Shown piece by piece: positions 50,721 through 58,640 of a stretch of DNA of 64,000 bases (the first letter of the stretch is position 1; every line of letters begins with the position of its first letter). The stretch is from Leifsonia shinshuensis (GTDB lineage: Bacteria > Actinomycetota > Actinomycetes > Actinomycetales > Microbacteriaceae). Under the pieces are notes generated by a model that searched no databases, was not told the DNA's origin, and worked only from the letters and a program-made list of their open reading frames with translations. Position numbers and translations under genes: made by a program. The stretch is from positions 4,340,001 to 4,404,000 of the forward strand of contig NZ_JACCFL010000001.1 in assembly GCF_013410375.1 (NCBI RefSeq), written 5' to 3'.

Positions 50721-52073
50721 ATGAAGTACAACCTCTCGTCCTCGGGCAGGCGAAGGCTGCGCGCGAGCGCGGTCATCGCCTCCCTCGCCATCGCTGGTGT
50801 CGCCCTCGCCGGCTGTTCGGCGAGCGGAAACGCCACCCAAGCGGCCCCGGCGGCGCCGAGCAAGCTCAGCGGAACGGTCTCGCTGTGGCACTACTGGACC
50901 GACCGTGAGGCCAAGGCCGTCCAGTCCCTCGTCGACGACTTCGAGAAGGCGAACCCCGGCGTCAAGGTCGTGGTCCACCCGGCCCAGGACGACGGGAAGC
51001 TGACCCAGGTCATCGCCTCGGGCTCGAACACCGTCGACGTCGCGTGGCTCGCCACGCCGCTTCAGCTCGGCACGCTCTGCCCGAGCGGAGGCTTCAAGGA
51101 CCTCGGACCGTACCTCACGCGCGACAAGGTGAGCCTCTCGCAGTTCTCGGCCGTGCCGCGGGCGAACTCCTCCTACAAGGGCGTGCAGTGCAGCCTGCCC
51201 TCGGTGGCCGACTCCTACGGCCTCTACTACAACAGCGCCCTGGCCGCCGCGGCCGGCATCACGTCGCCGCCGAAGACCCTGAGCGAGCTCGAGTCCGACG
51301 CGCTCAAGATGACCACCTACAACCCGGACGGCAGCATCAAGACCCTCGGCTTCAACCCGTTGATGGGCTTCTACCAGAACAAGCCGGAGGCCTACGCTCC
51401 GATCGCCGGCGCGACCTGGGGGACCTCGACGAAGAGCGAGCTGGACACGAAGAACTGGGCCGACCTGATGAGCTGGCAGAAGGCCTTCGTCGACAAGATC
51501 GGCTACGCCAAGCTCAAGGCGTTCACGTCCGGCCTCGGGGACGAGTTCTCGGCGAACAACGCGTTCCAGACCGGCCAGGTCGGCATGATGATGGACGGGG
51601 AGTGGCGTGTCGCCTTCATCCGCGACCAAACCCCGAACCTGCAGTACCAGACGGCGCCGTTCCCGGTGCTCGACGGGCACTCCGACCTCTACGGCGGCGG
51701 CTACAGCGTGGCGAACGTCCTGGGCATCGCCAAGAACTCGCAGCACACGGAACTGGCCTGGGCGCTGCTCAAGTACCTCACGACGAACGATGCCGGGCTG
51801 GTGAAGCTCGCCAACTCGGTCGCGAACATCCCGCCGACCACCGCTGCGATCCACGGAACCTACAGCCTCCCGTCGCAGTTCAACACGTTCCTCACGATCG
51901 CCGGCAACCGGAACGTCGGGACTCCGCCGAACACGGCGATCGGGCACGGCCCGCAGGACACGCTGCTCACTGCGTGGCAGGCCTACCAGTCGGGTGGCGC
52001 CGCCGACCCGAGCAAGGTGCTCAAGGACGCCGACACCTCGATCAACGGCTCCCTCGGGCTGAGCGCCGGCTGA
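50721..52073 (+). CDS. Carbohydrate ABC transporter substrate-binding lipoprotein 2
   Basis: 450 aa. Lipobox VALAGC in the signal region, then a family 1 solute-binding fold: SLWHYWTDREAKAVQSLVDDFEKANPGVKVVVHPAQDDGKLTQVIASGSNTVDVAWLA, AITGYGGGYSVANVLGIAKNSQHTELAWALLKYL-like C-terminal lobe. ATG 50721 follows GAAAGGAAAG. First gene of the LacI-regulated operon 50721-54796 with two permeases and a TIM-barrel isomerase. Confidence 0.93.
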   Translation: MKYNLSSSGRRRLRASAVIASLAIAGVALAGCSASGNATQAAPAAPSKLSGTVSLWHYWTDREAKAVQSLVDDFEKANPGVKVVVHPAQDDGKLTQVIASGSNTVDVAWLATPLQLGTLCPSGGFKDLGPYLTRDKVSLSQFSAVPRANSSYKGVQCSLPSVADSYGLYYNSALAAAAGITSPPKTLSELESDALKMTTYNPDGSIKTLGFNPLMGFYQNKPEAYAPIAGATWGTSTKSELDTKNWADLMSWQKAFVDKIGYAKLKAFTSGLGDEFSANNAFQTGQVGMMMDGEWRVAFIRDQTPNLQYQTAPFPVLDGHSDLYGGGYSVANVLGIAKNSQHTELAWALLKYLTTNDAGLVKLANSVANIPPTTAAIHGTYSLPSQFNTFLTIAGNRNVGTPPNTAIGHGPQDTLLTAWQAYQSGGAADPSKVLKDADTSINGSLGLSAG

Positions 52074-52100
52074 CGCACCGGCTCCACCAAGGAAAGACTG

Positions 52101-53111
52101 ATGGTCAATCTCACAGTCGCCCCGCCGCGGGCATCACGATCCGAGCAGCCCGCTCCGCTCGTGGTGCCCCCGCGGCGGCGGGCACGTCGCCCGCGACGGC
52201 TCGCTCCGGTCGTGATGCTCGCCCCCGCGGTACTCGGACTGGTCGTGTTCTTCGCCTACCCGCTGATCGCCGACGTGGTGCTCTCGTTCACGAACTTCAA
52301 CCAGCTCGGAGCCCCGTCCTTCATCGGATTCCGCAACTACGTCTTCATGTTCACGCAGGACCCGCGGCTGATCACCGCGACGATGAACACGCTGTGGTTC
52401 GTCGTCATCCTGGTGCCGTGCCGCATGATCGGGGCCCTGCTGACGGCACTGCTGGTGAGCAAGGCGCGCCGGGCGGTCGGCCTGTTCCGCACGATCCTCT
52501 ACATGCCGGCCCTGCTTCCTCCGGTCGCCGCCGTCATCGCGTTCGTCTTCCTCTTCAACCCGGGGACCGGCCCCGTCAACGCACTGCTGCGCTCGGTCGG
52601 GATCCAGGGCCCGCTGTGGTTCAACGACCCGTCCTGGTCGAAGCCCTCCCTCGTCCTCATGGGGCTGTGGATGGCCGGCGACATGATGATCATCTTCCTG
52701 GCGGCGCTGCTGGATTCGCCGGTGGACCAGCACGAGGCCGCGTCCCTCGACGGGGCCAACGCCGTCCAGCGCTTCTGGTACATCACGATGCCTTCGCTCT
52801 CGCCGGTGATCCTGTTCGCCGCGGTCACCGGCGGCATCGCCGCGCTGCAGTACTTCACGGAGGCGGCCATCGCCTCGTCCGTCGCCAGTGGCCGCTCAGG
52901 AGTGGGCATCACGTTGTCCCAGGTGCTCGGCTACCCGAACGACTCGCTGCTGACGTTCTCGCAGTGGCTCTACACCCGAGGGTTCGGAGAGTTCCAGCTC
53001 GGCTACGCGTCGGCGCTGGCCGTGGCGATGCTCGTCGTGACGTCGCTGCTTCTCCTGCTGGTCGCGCGCCAGATCCGTTCCTTCATCAACCCGACAAAGG
53101 AGTCCAGATGA
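52101..53111 (+). CDS. Carbohydrate ABC transporter permease (MalF type), importer 2
   Basis: 336 aa. A cytoplasmic Pro/Arg-rich N-terminus (about 35 residues), then six helices with LAPAVLGLVVFFAYPLIADVVLSFTNF and EAA loop AASLDGANAVQRFWYITMPSLSPV. ATG 52101 follows AAGGAAAG. Overlaps the next permease gene by ATGA. CUT1 family; no ATPase gene in the cluster. Confidence 0.92.
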   Translation: MVNLTVAPPRASRSEQPAPLVVPPRRRARRPRRLAPVVMLAPAVLGLVVFFAYPLIADVVLSFTNFNQLGAPSFIGFRNYVFMFTQDPRLITATMNTLWFVVILVPCRMIGALLTALLVSKARRAVGLFRTILYMPALLPPVAAVIAFVFLFNPGTGPVNALLRSVGIQGPLWFNDPSWSKPSLVLMGLWMAGDMMIIFLAALLDSPVDQHEAASLDGANAVQRFWYITMPSLSPVILFAAVTGGIAALQYFTEAAIASSVASGRSGVGITLSQVLGYPNDSLLTFSQWLYTRGFGEFQLGYASALAVAMLVVTSLLLLLVARQIRSFINPTKESR

Positions 53112-53941
53112 GCGCCACCCGGACGCGGGTCCTGCACTGGATCGCCACCCATTCGCTGCTGATCGCCCTGTGCGTGATCGTTCTCTTCCCCATCGGGTTC
53201 GTCTTCCTCACCTCGGTGATGAGTCCGAGCCAGACGCTGACCGCGAGCTTCTGGCCCAACCCGTGGACGTGGAACAACTACATCCAGGTGTTCACCACGT
53301 CCCCGGTCTGGCTCTGGGCCGGCAACTCGTTCATCTACGCGGCCGGCGCGACCGTGTTCATGCTGCTCTCGTCGGTGCCCGCCGCGTACGTGCTGGCGAA
53401 GGTCCGGTTCCGCGGCAGCGGGCTCGTCTTCATGCTCTTCATCGTCGCGATGGTCCTGCCTCCGCAGATCACGGTCGTCCCGGTGTATCTGATGTGGGCG
53501 AAGATGGGCTTCACCGGCTCGCTGCTCCCCCTCGTGCTCCCGAACCTGCTCGGTGACGCGTTCTCGATCTTCCTCCTTCGGCAGTTCTTCCTGACCATCC
53601 CGAACGACTATCTGGAGGCCGCGCGGCTGGACGGCTGCGGCGACTGGCGGGCGCTCCTTCGCGTCATCGTCCCGATGGCGAGACCGGGGATCGCCGCCGC
53701 CGCGCTCTTCGTCTTCGTGCGCGCCTGGAACGACTACTTCGGGCCGTTGCTCTACACCTCGGAGAATCAGTCCGCCTGGACGCTCTCCTTCGGTCTCGGC
53801 ACGTTCAAGGGAACGCACGGGACGGACTGGGGCGCCACGATGGCGCTCACCATCGTGGCGACGCTGCCCATCGTGATCGTGTTCTTCCTCGCCCAGCGCA
53901 CCTTCGTCCAGGGCGTGACGATGACCGGCGTCAAGGGATAG
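53108..53941 (+). CDS. Carbohydrate ABC transporter permease (MalG type), importer 2
   Basis: 277 aa, six helices. MSATRTRVLHWIATHSLLIALCVIVLFPIGFVFLTSVMSPSQT and EAA loop AARLDGCGDWRALLRVIVPMARPGI. Coupled to the MalF-type gene by the ATGA overlap. It forms the second half of the importer 2 channel. Confidence 0.92.
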   Translation: MSATRTRVLHWIATHSLLIALCVIVLFPIGFVFLTSVMSPSQTLTASFWPNPWTWNNYIQVFTTSPVWLWAGNSFIYAAGATVFMLLSSVPAAYVLAKVRFRGSGLVFMLFIVAMVLPPQITVVPVYLMWAKMGFTGSLLPLVLPNLLGDAFSIFLLRQFFLTIPNDYLEAARLDGCGDWRALLRVIVPMARPGIAAAALFVFVRAWNDYFGPLLYTSENQSAWTLSFGLGTFKGTHGTDWGATMALTIVATLPIVIVFFLAQRTFVQGVTMTGVKG

Positions 53942-53992
53942 TGCACGCCGAGAAGCACGCGCGCCCCCTTTATTTCTGAAGTCAGGAGACCC

Positions 53993-54796
53993 ATGCCCAC
54001 CACGTCTGTACAGATGTACTCCCTGCGCCACAGCGCCGACGTCGACCTCGAACGCACCGTCGCCCGCGCCCGCGAGATCGGCTACGAGAACATCGAGCCG
54101 TACGGATTCGTCGAGAACGTCGAAACCTACGAGCGCGCCCTTTCCGCGAGCGGTGTGCGGGCGCCTTCGGGCCACGCCCCCGTCATCGACTCCGCGGATC
54201 CGAGCGCCGCCTTCGACGCCGCCAAGCGGCTCGGGATGCAGATCGTGATCGACCCGTTCGTGCCCGAACATCGCTGGCGCACCGCTGACGACGCCAAGAG
54301 ACTCGCGGACCGCGTCAACGAGTTGGCCGTGCTCGCGCACGCCCACGAACTCACGTTCGGGTACCACAACCACCAGTGGGAGTTCGCGAACACGGTGGAC
54401 GGGCGACCGGTCTTCGAGCTCTTCGTCGACGGCCTCGCGCCGGAGGTCGTCCTCGAGGTCGACACGTTCTGGGTCACCGTCGGGGGCGCCGACGCCCCGG
54501 CGTTGCTCAGAGCTCACGAAGACCGGGTGGTCGCGATCCATGTCAAGGACGGCAGAGTCGCCCCTGACATCCTCGCCGGCCTGTCCTCCGAGGACCCCCG
54601 GCATGCCGCCGAAACGCTCGAGTTCGTCTTCCAGCACCAGACCCCGGCAGGACAGGGCGACCTCGACGTGAAGGCGATCCTCGCCGCGGCGCCGCGGGCT
54701 CTCCGTGTCGTCGAATTCGACACCTACCGCGGCGACGTCTTCGAGGGCATCGCTCAGTCTTTGTCCTGGCTCGGTCGGAACGACCTCGACGGGTGA
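53993..54796 (+). CDS. Sugar phosphate isomerase/epimerase-like TIM-barrel protein
   Basis: 267 aa, xylose isomerase-like barrel (PF01261). SVQMYSLRHSADVDLERTVARAREIGYENIEPYG, FGYHNHQWEF, VLEVDTFWVTVGG and AIHVKDGRVAP carry metal-binding His, Asp and Glu residues. Relatives isomerise or dehydrate keto sugars, including inosose dehydratase (IolE type). Located 51 bp after the importer 2 permeases with AGGAGA as RBS, so it probably acts on the imported compound or its keto form. Confidence 0.88.
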   Translation: MPTTSVQMYSLRHSADVDLERTVARAREIGYENIEPYGFVENVETYERALSASGVRAPSGHAPVIDSADPSAAFDAAKRLGMQIVIDPFVPEHRWRTADDAKRLADRVNELAVLAHAHELTFGYHNHQWEFANTVDGRPVFELFVDGLAPEVVLEVDTFWVTVGGADAPALLRAHEDRVVAIHVKDGRVAPDILAGLSSEDPRHAAETLEFVFQHQTPAGQGDLDVKAILAAAPRALRVVEFDTYRGDVFEGIAQSLSWLGRNDLDG

Positions 54797-54829
54797 ACTT
54801 CCGCGCCCGGGGCCGGAGAACCAGCGAGC

Positions 54830-55045
54830 TCAGGCGTATCGGTTGCGGAACTCGATGTCCCCGAGCGCACTGAGAGCCTCGGCGAGGCTCCGGAAGGTGC
54901 CGAGCTGGCGGTCCGCCCAGTCCCATAGCAGGTAGCCGGAGGCCGTGCGCCACACCTGGCCGGCCACCAGCAGGCTTTCTCGCCGTTGTACGTCCCAGCG
55001 TCCGTCGCCTGCTTGGATGATCTCGAACTCGTCGTTGTACGACAT
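54830..55045 (-). CDS. Small hypothetical protein
   Basis: 71 aa. MSYNDEFEIIQAGDGRWDVQRRESLLVAGQVWRTASGYLLWDWADRQLGTFRSLAEAL... The GGAGGTGAGT immediately before the ATG at 55045 is an excellent ribosome site, which makes coding likely. Trp-rich compact alpha/beta protein without known family. Convergent with the isomerase gene. A short upstream ATG at 55057 is less well placed. Confidence 0.7.
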   Translation of the reverse strand: MSYNDEFEIIQAGDGRWDVQRRESLLVAGQVWRTASGYLLWDWADRQLGTFRSLAEALSALGDIEFRNRYA

Positions 55046-55256
55046 ACTCACCTCCATGTGGGCGTGTCCCGGGAACGGTACGCGCGAATGGTTACCAATG
55101 GACCACCGTTCGACGACATCCGGGGTTCGATCGGCCGCGATCCTCCTGCGTCGGCGGCGCCGCTCGGGCCTGCCGGCGGGGGCCTCGCGCGTTTCATAGC
55201 CAGTTCATCGGAATTGTTCACCCGCGTGCCACTTTCGGAGGGTGCTGCGTTCAGTG

Positions 55257-55288
55257 CGCGCCCCGAGTGTGTGTTCGTCCGGGGCGCG
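55257..55288 (+). promoter_or_regulatory. 5'-UTR hairpin before the secreted protein gene
   Basis: CGCGCCCCG (55257-55265) and CGGGGCGCG (55280-55288) form a perfect 9-bp stem with a 14-nt loop, 48 nt upstream of the start codon. Possibly an mRNA stabiliser. No U tract follows. Confidence 0.45.
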
Positions 55289-55335
55289 GTTCCCTGTGAG
55301 CTCTCCGGCGTCGATCAGGTCTTATCGAAGGAGAA

Positions 55336-56958
55336 ATGATGTCGTCGAAATCTCGTGGGCTGCGTCGCGGCCTCGTCGCTGTCGGCCTGGCCGGCGTCGC
55401 CGCGCTCGCGGTCGCTGCTCCCGCGTTGGCGCAGCCGACCGACGGTCACGGTGAGCACGGTAACGATGAGCACAGCGTGCACCTCACCAAGGGCGATCTG
55501 CTGGTCAGCACCAGCCGGTGGACGGTCAACCCGAACGTCGTCGCCGGCCAGACGGTGCTCCCCACCGGCGTCACCGCGGTCGCGGGAGGCGGCTACCCGG
55601 GCATCCTGAACAACGACAAGATCGACGGGTCGTTCGGCGTCACCACGCCGATCAGCCTGAGCGAGCTCGACCCGAGGACGGGTTCCGTGCTGCAGTCGTT
55701 CGAGGTGCCCTCCAGCGAGGCGGTCACGAGCTTCTCCTCGAAGTCGGAGCTCGCGCTCAACCAGTCGACCCGTGGCGACACGGTGACCTTCATGGGCTAC
55801 GCCTCGACACCGGGCCAGCTCGACGTGTCCAACTCGAACACCCCCGGTGTGATCGACCCGACCAACCCGAACCCGAACGCCACCTACCGGGTGGTGATCT
55901 CGCTCGGCGTCGACGGCAAGTTCACGTATACCGAGACCAACGCGTACAGCGGCAACAACGGTCGCGCGGCCATCCTGAACGACTCGAAGGGCGCGAAGAG
56001 CATCTACACCGCCGGCAACGCCGGCAATGGCGCGAACCCGCAGCCGAAGGGTGTCGTCCTGGGCGCCGGCGCGCAGATCCTCACCCCGTCGAAGCTTCCC
56101 GAGGCGGCGCAGACTCCCGCTCAGCCCACTCCGGTCGGCTCTTTCAGCATCACCCAGCTCGGCCGCCCGGCCGACAAGGTCGGCAAGGACGACAACTTCC
56201 GTGGCCTGACGGTCTCGAACAACGTGCTCTACTTCACCAAGGGCTCGGGCTCGAACGGCGTGAACACCGTGTACTTCCTGGACACCACCGGAACCGCCTG
56301 CCCGTCCGGCGTGGGTGTGCCCGCCGCCGGCGCGCAGCTGCCCAGCGCCGGCCTGACCGCCGACGCGCAGACCGGCCTGCTGCCGAACAACATGTGCATC
56401 CTCGCCGGGTTCCCCACGACGAGCGCGAAGACCGACACCACCTTCTTCCCGTTCGGTCTGTGGTTCGCGAACAAGGACACCCTGTACGTCGCGCAGGAGG
56501 GTGACGGCAGCGACAGCTACAACGCTGCAACCGGCACCTGGACCGCAGCCGCGAGCTCGACCACGGCCGGCCTGCAGAAGTACTCGTTCGACACCGCCAC
56601 CCAGTCCTGGAAGCTCGACTACACGCTGCAGAACGGCCTGAACCTCGGCACGTCCTACACCGTGGCCGGCTACCCGACCGGAACCAACTCGTACACCGGG
56701 CTGCCGTGGGCGCCGGCCGTCGACGGCCTGCGCAACATCAACGGCCGGGTCGACGACGACGGCACCGTCACCATCTGGGCCGCGACCTCCACCGTCTCGG
56801 GCAGCGGCGACCAGGGCGGCGACCCGAACGCGCTCGTCACAATCACCGACCGCGTCCGGGCGACCACCCCGGCCGCCGACGAGAAGTTCCACACCGTGAT
56901 CGCCCCCGCCAACGGCACCGTCGTTCGCGGCGTCTCGTTCACCCCCGGGACGAAGTAG
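55336..56958 (+). CDS. Secreted hypothetical protein, beta-propeller-like
   Basis: 540 aa. Signal peptide with Ala-Leu-Ala cleavage (GLAGVAALAVAAPALA), then a His/Asp-rich start (DGHGEHGNDEHSVHL). The mature part is rich in beta strands with repeated FTKGDLLVSTSRWTV-, NVLYFTKG- and TLYVAQEGDG-type segments, which suggests a propeller. Three cysteines, no TM anchor. Two ATGs (55336, 55339) follow GAAGGAGAA. Function unknown; the N-terminal His cluster may bind metal. Confidence 0.75.
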   Translation: MMSSKSRGLRRGLVAVGLAGVAALAVAAPALAQPTDGHGEHGNDEHSVHLTKGDLLVSTSRWTVNPNVVAGQTVLPTGVTAVAGGGYPGILNNDKIDGSFGVTTPISLSELDPRTGSVLQSFEVPSSEAVTSFSSKSELALNQSTRGDTVTFMGYASTPGQLDVSNSNTPGVIDPTNPNPNATYRVVISLGVDGKFTYTETNAYSGNNGRAAILNDSKGAKSIYTAGNAGNGANPQPKGVVLGAGAQILTPSKLPEAAQTPAQPTPVGSFSITQLGRPADKVGKDDNFRGLTVSNNVLYFTKGSGSNGVNTVYFLDTTGTACPSGVGVPAAGAQLPSAGLTADAQTGLLPNNMCILAGFPTTSAKTDTTFFPFGLWFANKDTLYVAQEGDGSDSYNAATGTWTAAASSTTAGLQKYSFDTATQSWKLDYTLQNGLNLGTSYTVAGYPTGTNSYTGLPWAPAVDGLRNINGRVDDDGTVTIWAATSTVSGSGDQGGDPNALVTITDRVRATTPAADEKFHTVIAPANGTVVRGVSFTPGTK

Positions 56959-56970
56959 GCGGTCGCTGAA

Positions 56971-57036
56971 CGCGCGGACGCGCCCGGGCAGCCTCACCCG
57001 GAACGGGTGGGGGCGGTGCCCGGCCGCGTTCGTGCG
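56971..57036 (+). terminator. Large imperfect hairpin after the secreted protein gene
   Basis: The left arm 56971-56990 pairs with the right arm 57017-57036 (17 of 20 positions). Inside is a second stem CACCCG-GAA-CGGGTG (56995-57009). No U run follows, so it may be a factor-dependent or structural terminator. The right half is part of a 38-bp direct repeat with a copy at 58595-58632. Confidence 0.6.
56999..57036 (+). repeat. 38-bp direct repeat, left copy
   Basis: Begins CGGAACGGGTGG and ends CGCGTTCGTGCG; 34 of 38 positions agree with the copy at 58595-58632 in the same orientation. It forms the 3' half of the hairpin above. The two copies flank a 1.56-kb lower-GC segment. Confidence 0.75.
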
Positions 57037-57058
57037 GGTGTTGATGAATGCTTCGGTC

Positions 57059-57388
57059 TTATTCTTCACCCGAGGGTCGAGTAGCTGCCCGACGCGTCGC
57101 ACGAGGGAGTTCCTCTCTCTCCATTCCTTGGGGAGCTGGTTCGGACGCCGGCGCTCGAAGTGCAACGATCGCTTTTCGTTTGTTACGTTCGCGCTTGATA
57201 GCCGGGACTGTGAACAGGAGGAAAGCCAGCGAACCGCTGAGTGCGCAGAGGGGAAGAACGAGATCGACCCACGCATGAGGCAAATACACGGTGGCGGACG
57301 CCATCATCAGCGTCACGAGCACTAACACGACGCGTATGACGTCGCGGACGCTGCGCCGCCTATGCGGAACATCCCGGGAAGCATTCAT
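57059..57388 (-). CDS. Small two-helix membrane protein in the island
   Basis: 109 aa. A basic N-terminus (RRRSVRD) precedes two TM helices: VIRVVLVLVTLMMASATVYLPHAW and LVLPLCALSGSLAFLLFTVPAI, then a positively charged C-terminus. Its ATG overlaps the stop of the DUF7336-like gene (ATGA). No family recognised. Possibly works with the two small soluble proteins encoded upstream. Confidence 0.7.
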   Translation of the reverse strand: MNASRDVPHRRRSVRDVIRVVLVLVTLMMASATVYLPHAWVDLVLPLCALSGSLAFLLFTVPAIKRERNKRKAIVALRAPASEPAPQGMEREELPRATRRAATRPSGEE

Positions 57389-57654
57389 TCGCTGAGCCAG
57401 GAGTCAATCACAGCATCGTCGACGGACGGCTGAAATCCCTGGGGAAACCCAGTAGCTCCGACGCGAAAGACATCGATAAAGAATCCGGCGTCTTCACTAA
57501 ATCCCGGAAGCTTCTTTGCTTGCTCTAACGCCTGTTGCGCCTTCTCCTCGGACGAGAAATAGCCAATCGTCATCCCGTCGGAATACTCCCAGTTTCCCGG
57601 GGTCGTGCGGGAATCGACATATCGCAGGTGGAATACGACTTTGGGCTGGCTCAC
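57385..57654 (-). CDS. DUF7336-like small protein, paralogue B
   Basis: 89 aa from the GTG at 57654, which overlaps the upstream stop (GTGA). VVFHLRYVDSRTTPGNWEYSDGMTIGYFSSEEKAQQALEQAKKLPGFSEDAGFFIDVFRVGATGFPQGF follows the same pattern as paralogue A: a first strand, IGxF-S-x-EE-KA helix, LPGF, DxF strand. The pair looks like a tandem duplication. Function unknown; related families are often found next to toxin-immunity or phage-defence genes. Confidence 0.75.
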   Translation of the reverse strand: MSQPKVVFHLRYVDSRTTPGNWEYSDGMTIGYFSSEEKAQQALEQAKKLPGFSEDAGFFIDVFRVGATGFPQGFQPSVDDAVIDSWLSE

Positions 57655-57896
57655 GATGACACCCGCACGAAGCCTTCGGTCCACTGAACTTCATCCAGCT
57701 CGTACCGGCTTATCGTCAATCCGTTGGCTCCCTCGAAATTGAGGGTGTCGGCGAATCCCGGGAGAGAACGCACCTGTTGTAGCGCTGCTTCAGCTTCCCG
57801 CTCTGTGGCGTACACCCCGATGATTCGCACGGGGTCGAAATACCAGCCGCCCTCCCGCTCAATCTGGTACTCATGCGCGAGTTCCCACACATCCAT
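57651..57896 (-). CDS. DUF7336-like small protein, paralogue A
   Basis: 81 aa. MDVWELAHEYQIEREGGWYFDPVRIIGVYATEREAEAALQQVRSLPGFADTLNFEGANGLTISRYELDEVQWTEGFV is a good match to my memory of the DUF7336 family (xVWELxHE, IGVY-T-x-EAEAA, LPGF, YxLDExxWTEGFV). First gene of the three-gene coupled set. No toxin partner was recognised in the window. Confidence 0.75.
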   Translation of the reverse strand: MDVWELAHEYQIEREGGWYFDPVRIIGVYATEREAEAALQQVRSLPGFADTLNFEGANGLTISRYELDEVQWTEGFVRVSS

Positions 57897-57941
57897 TCCT
57901 TCTTTGCTCCGATCTCGTCCGAACTAGCAACAAGAGGTTTC

Positions 57942-58415
57942 TCACGGCGACGCTCTGCTCGCGGACATCGCCTCAGTGAGTACGGCGATCGTGCGCTTCG
58001 CTGTGCGGCGCGAGAGAGGCACACCAGAGAACTCCCTCTCACTACCGTCGTTGCGGATCACAATGAGAACTCGAATCGGCGGAAATGCAGCCGTGCGGGT
58101 GATCATGCCGGAATACGCCTCCTCTTGGATGCTGCTCACGGTCGCGAAGTCGATCTCCGTTGTTTGGAACCAGCTATGGAAGCGCACGCTTGTTTTCCGC
58201 ACCGAGATCCCCATGAAGAACGATCGGAGAATCATCGCACCGCTGACGGCGGCACAAGTCCATCGCGCAACCTGATTGAGGCCAATTTCGTTTCCTCCAA
58301 GCGGAGGCAGCGCTATTGCGAGAAGGAGCACCGCTCCCCAGGTTGAAAGGGACAACACAATCGCGGTCAAACGCGTTCGCGGAAGACGGTGTATGCGTGA
58401 TGTCAAATCGGGCAT
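57942..58415 (-). CDS. Bacterial PH domain-like membrane protein
   Basis: 157 aa. Two hydrophobic helices (AIVLSLSTWGAVLLLAIALPPL and VARWTCAAVSGAMILRSFFMGI), then a beta-rich region SVRKTSVRFHSWFQTTEIDFATVSSIQEE and VLIVIRNDGSEREFSGVPLSRRTAKRTIAVLTEAM that fits a bacterial PH-like fold. It lies in the island, 45 bp upstream of the DUF7336-like genes on the same strand. Function unknown. Confidence 0.65.
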   Translation of the reverse strand: MPDLTSRIHRLPRTRLTAIVLSLSTWGAVLLLAIALPPLGGNEIGLNQVARWTCAAVSGAMILRSFFMGISVRKTSVRFHSWFQTTEIDFATVSSIQEEAYSGMITRTAAFPPIRVLIVIRNDGSEREFSGVPLSRRTAKRTIAVLTEAMSASRASP

Positions 58416-58594
58416 CGCTAGAAGATTCTGTCAGACACGCGCGTGGAGGCAGCATACGAGAGCCCTCCGCGTGCAGGCGCGTGGGTCGAAGTCGGCGGTT
58501 TCGCGTAGGACTTCGAAACGCCGGTCGAGACTGCGTTGGCAACCGCTGAGCGCGCCACAAGAGTGCGCTTCAGAGATGAACGAGTCAACTTGTA

Positions 58595-58632
58595 CGGAAC
58601 GGGTGGGCGTAGTGCCCGGGCGCGTTCGTGCG
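58595..58632 (+). repeat. 38-bp direct repeat, right copy
   Basis: Same ends as the left copy (CGGAACGGGTGG and CGCGTTCGTGCG), 34/38 identical. The left arm of the palindrome seen before the left copy is absent here. It ends 8 bp before the stop codon of the surface-protein gene. Confidence 0.75.
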
Positions 58633-58640
58633 TGCCGGCG

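Larger units (their letters stand above)
57037..58594. mobile_element. Candidate inserted island with DUF7336-like genes
   Basis: Visibly lower GC than the surroundings and bounded by 38-bp direct repeats, one of them half of a palindrome whose other half exists only on the left side. It carries three coupled small genes and one membrane protein gene, all leftward, and no integrase or transposase. A duplication of a target sequence on insertion, or recombination between repeats, would explain it. The mechanism is inference. About 180 bp at the right end (58416-58594) hold no convincing gene. Confidence 0.5.

Noticed and set aside
51044..53941. 965-residue open frame beginning inside the second binding-protein gene
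   Set aside because: Only its last 277 residues are real (the MalG-type permease from 53108). The rest is an out-of-frame reading of upstream genes.
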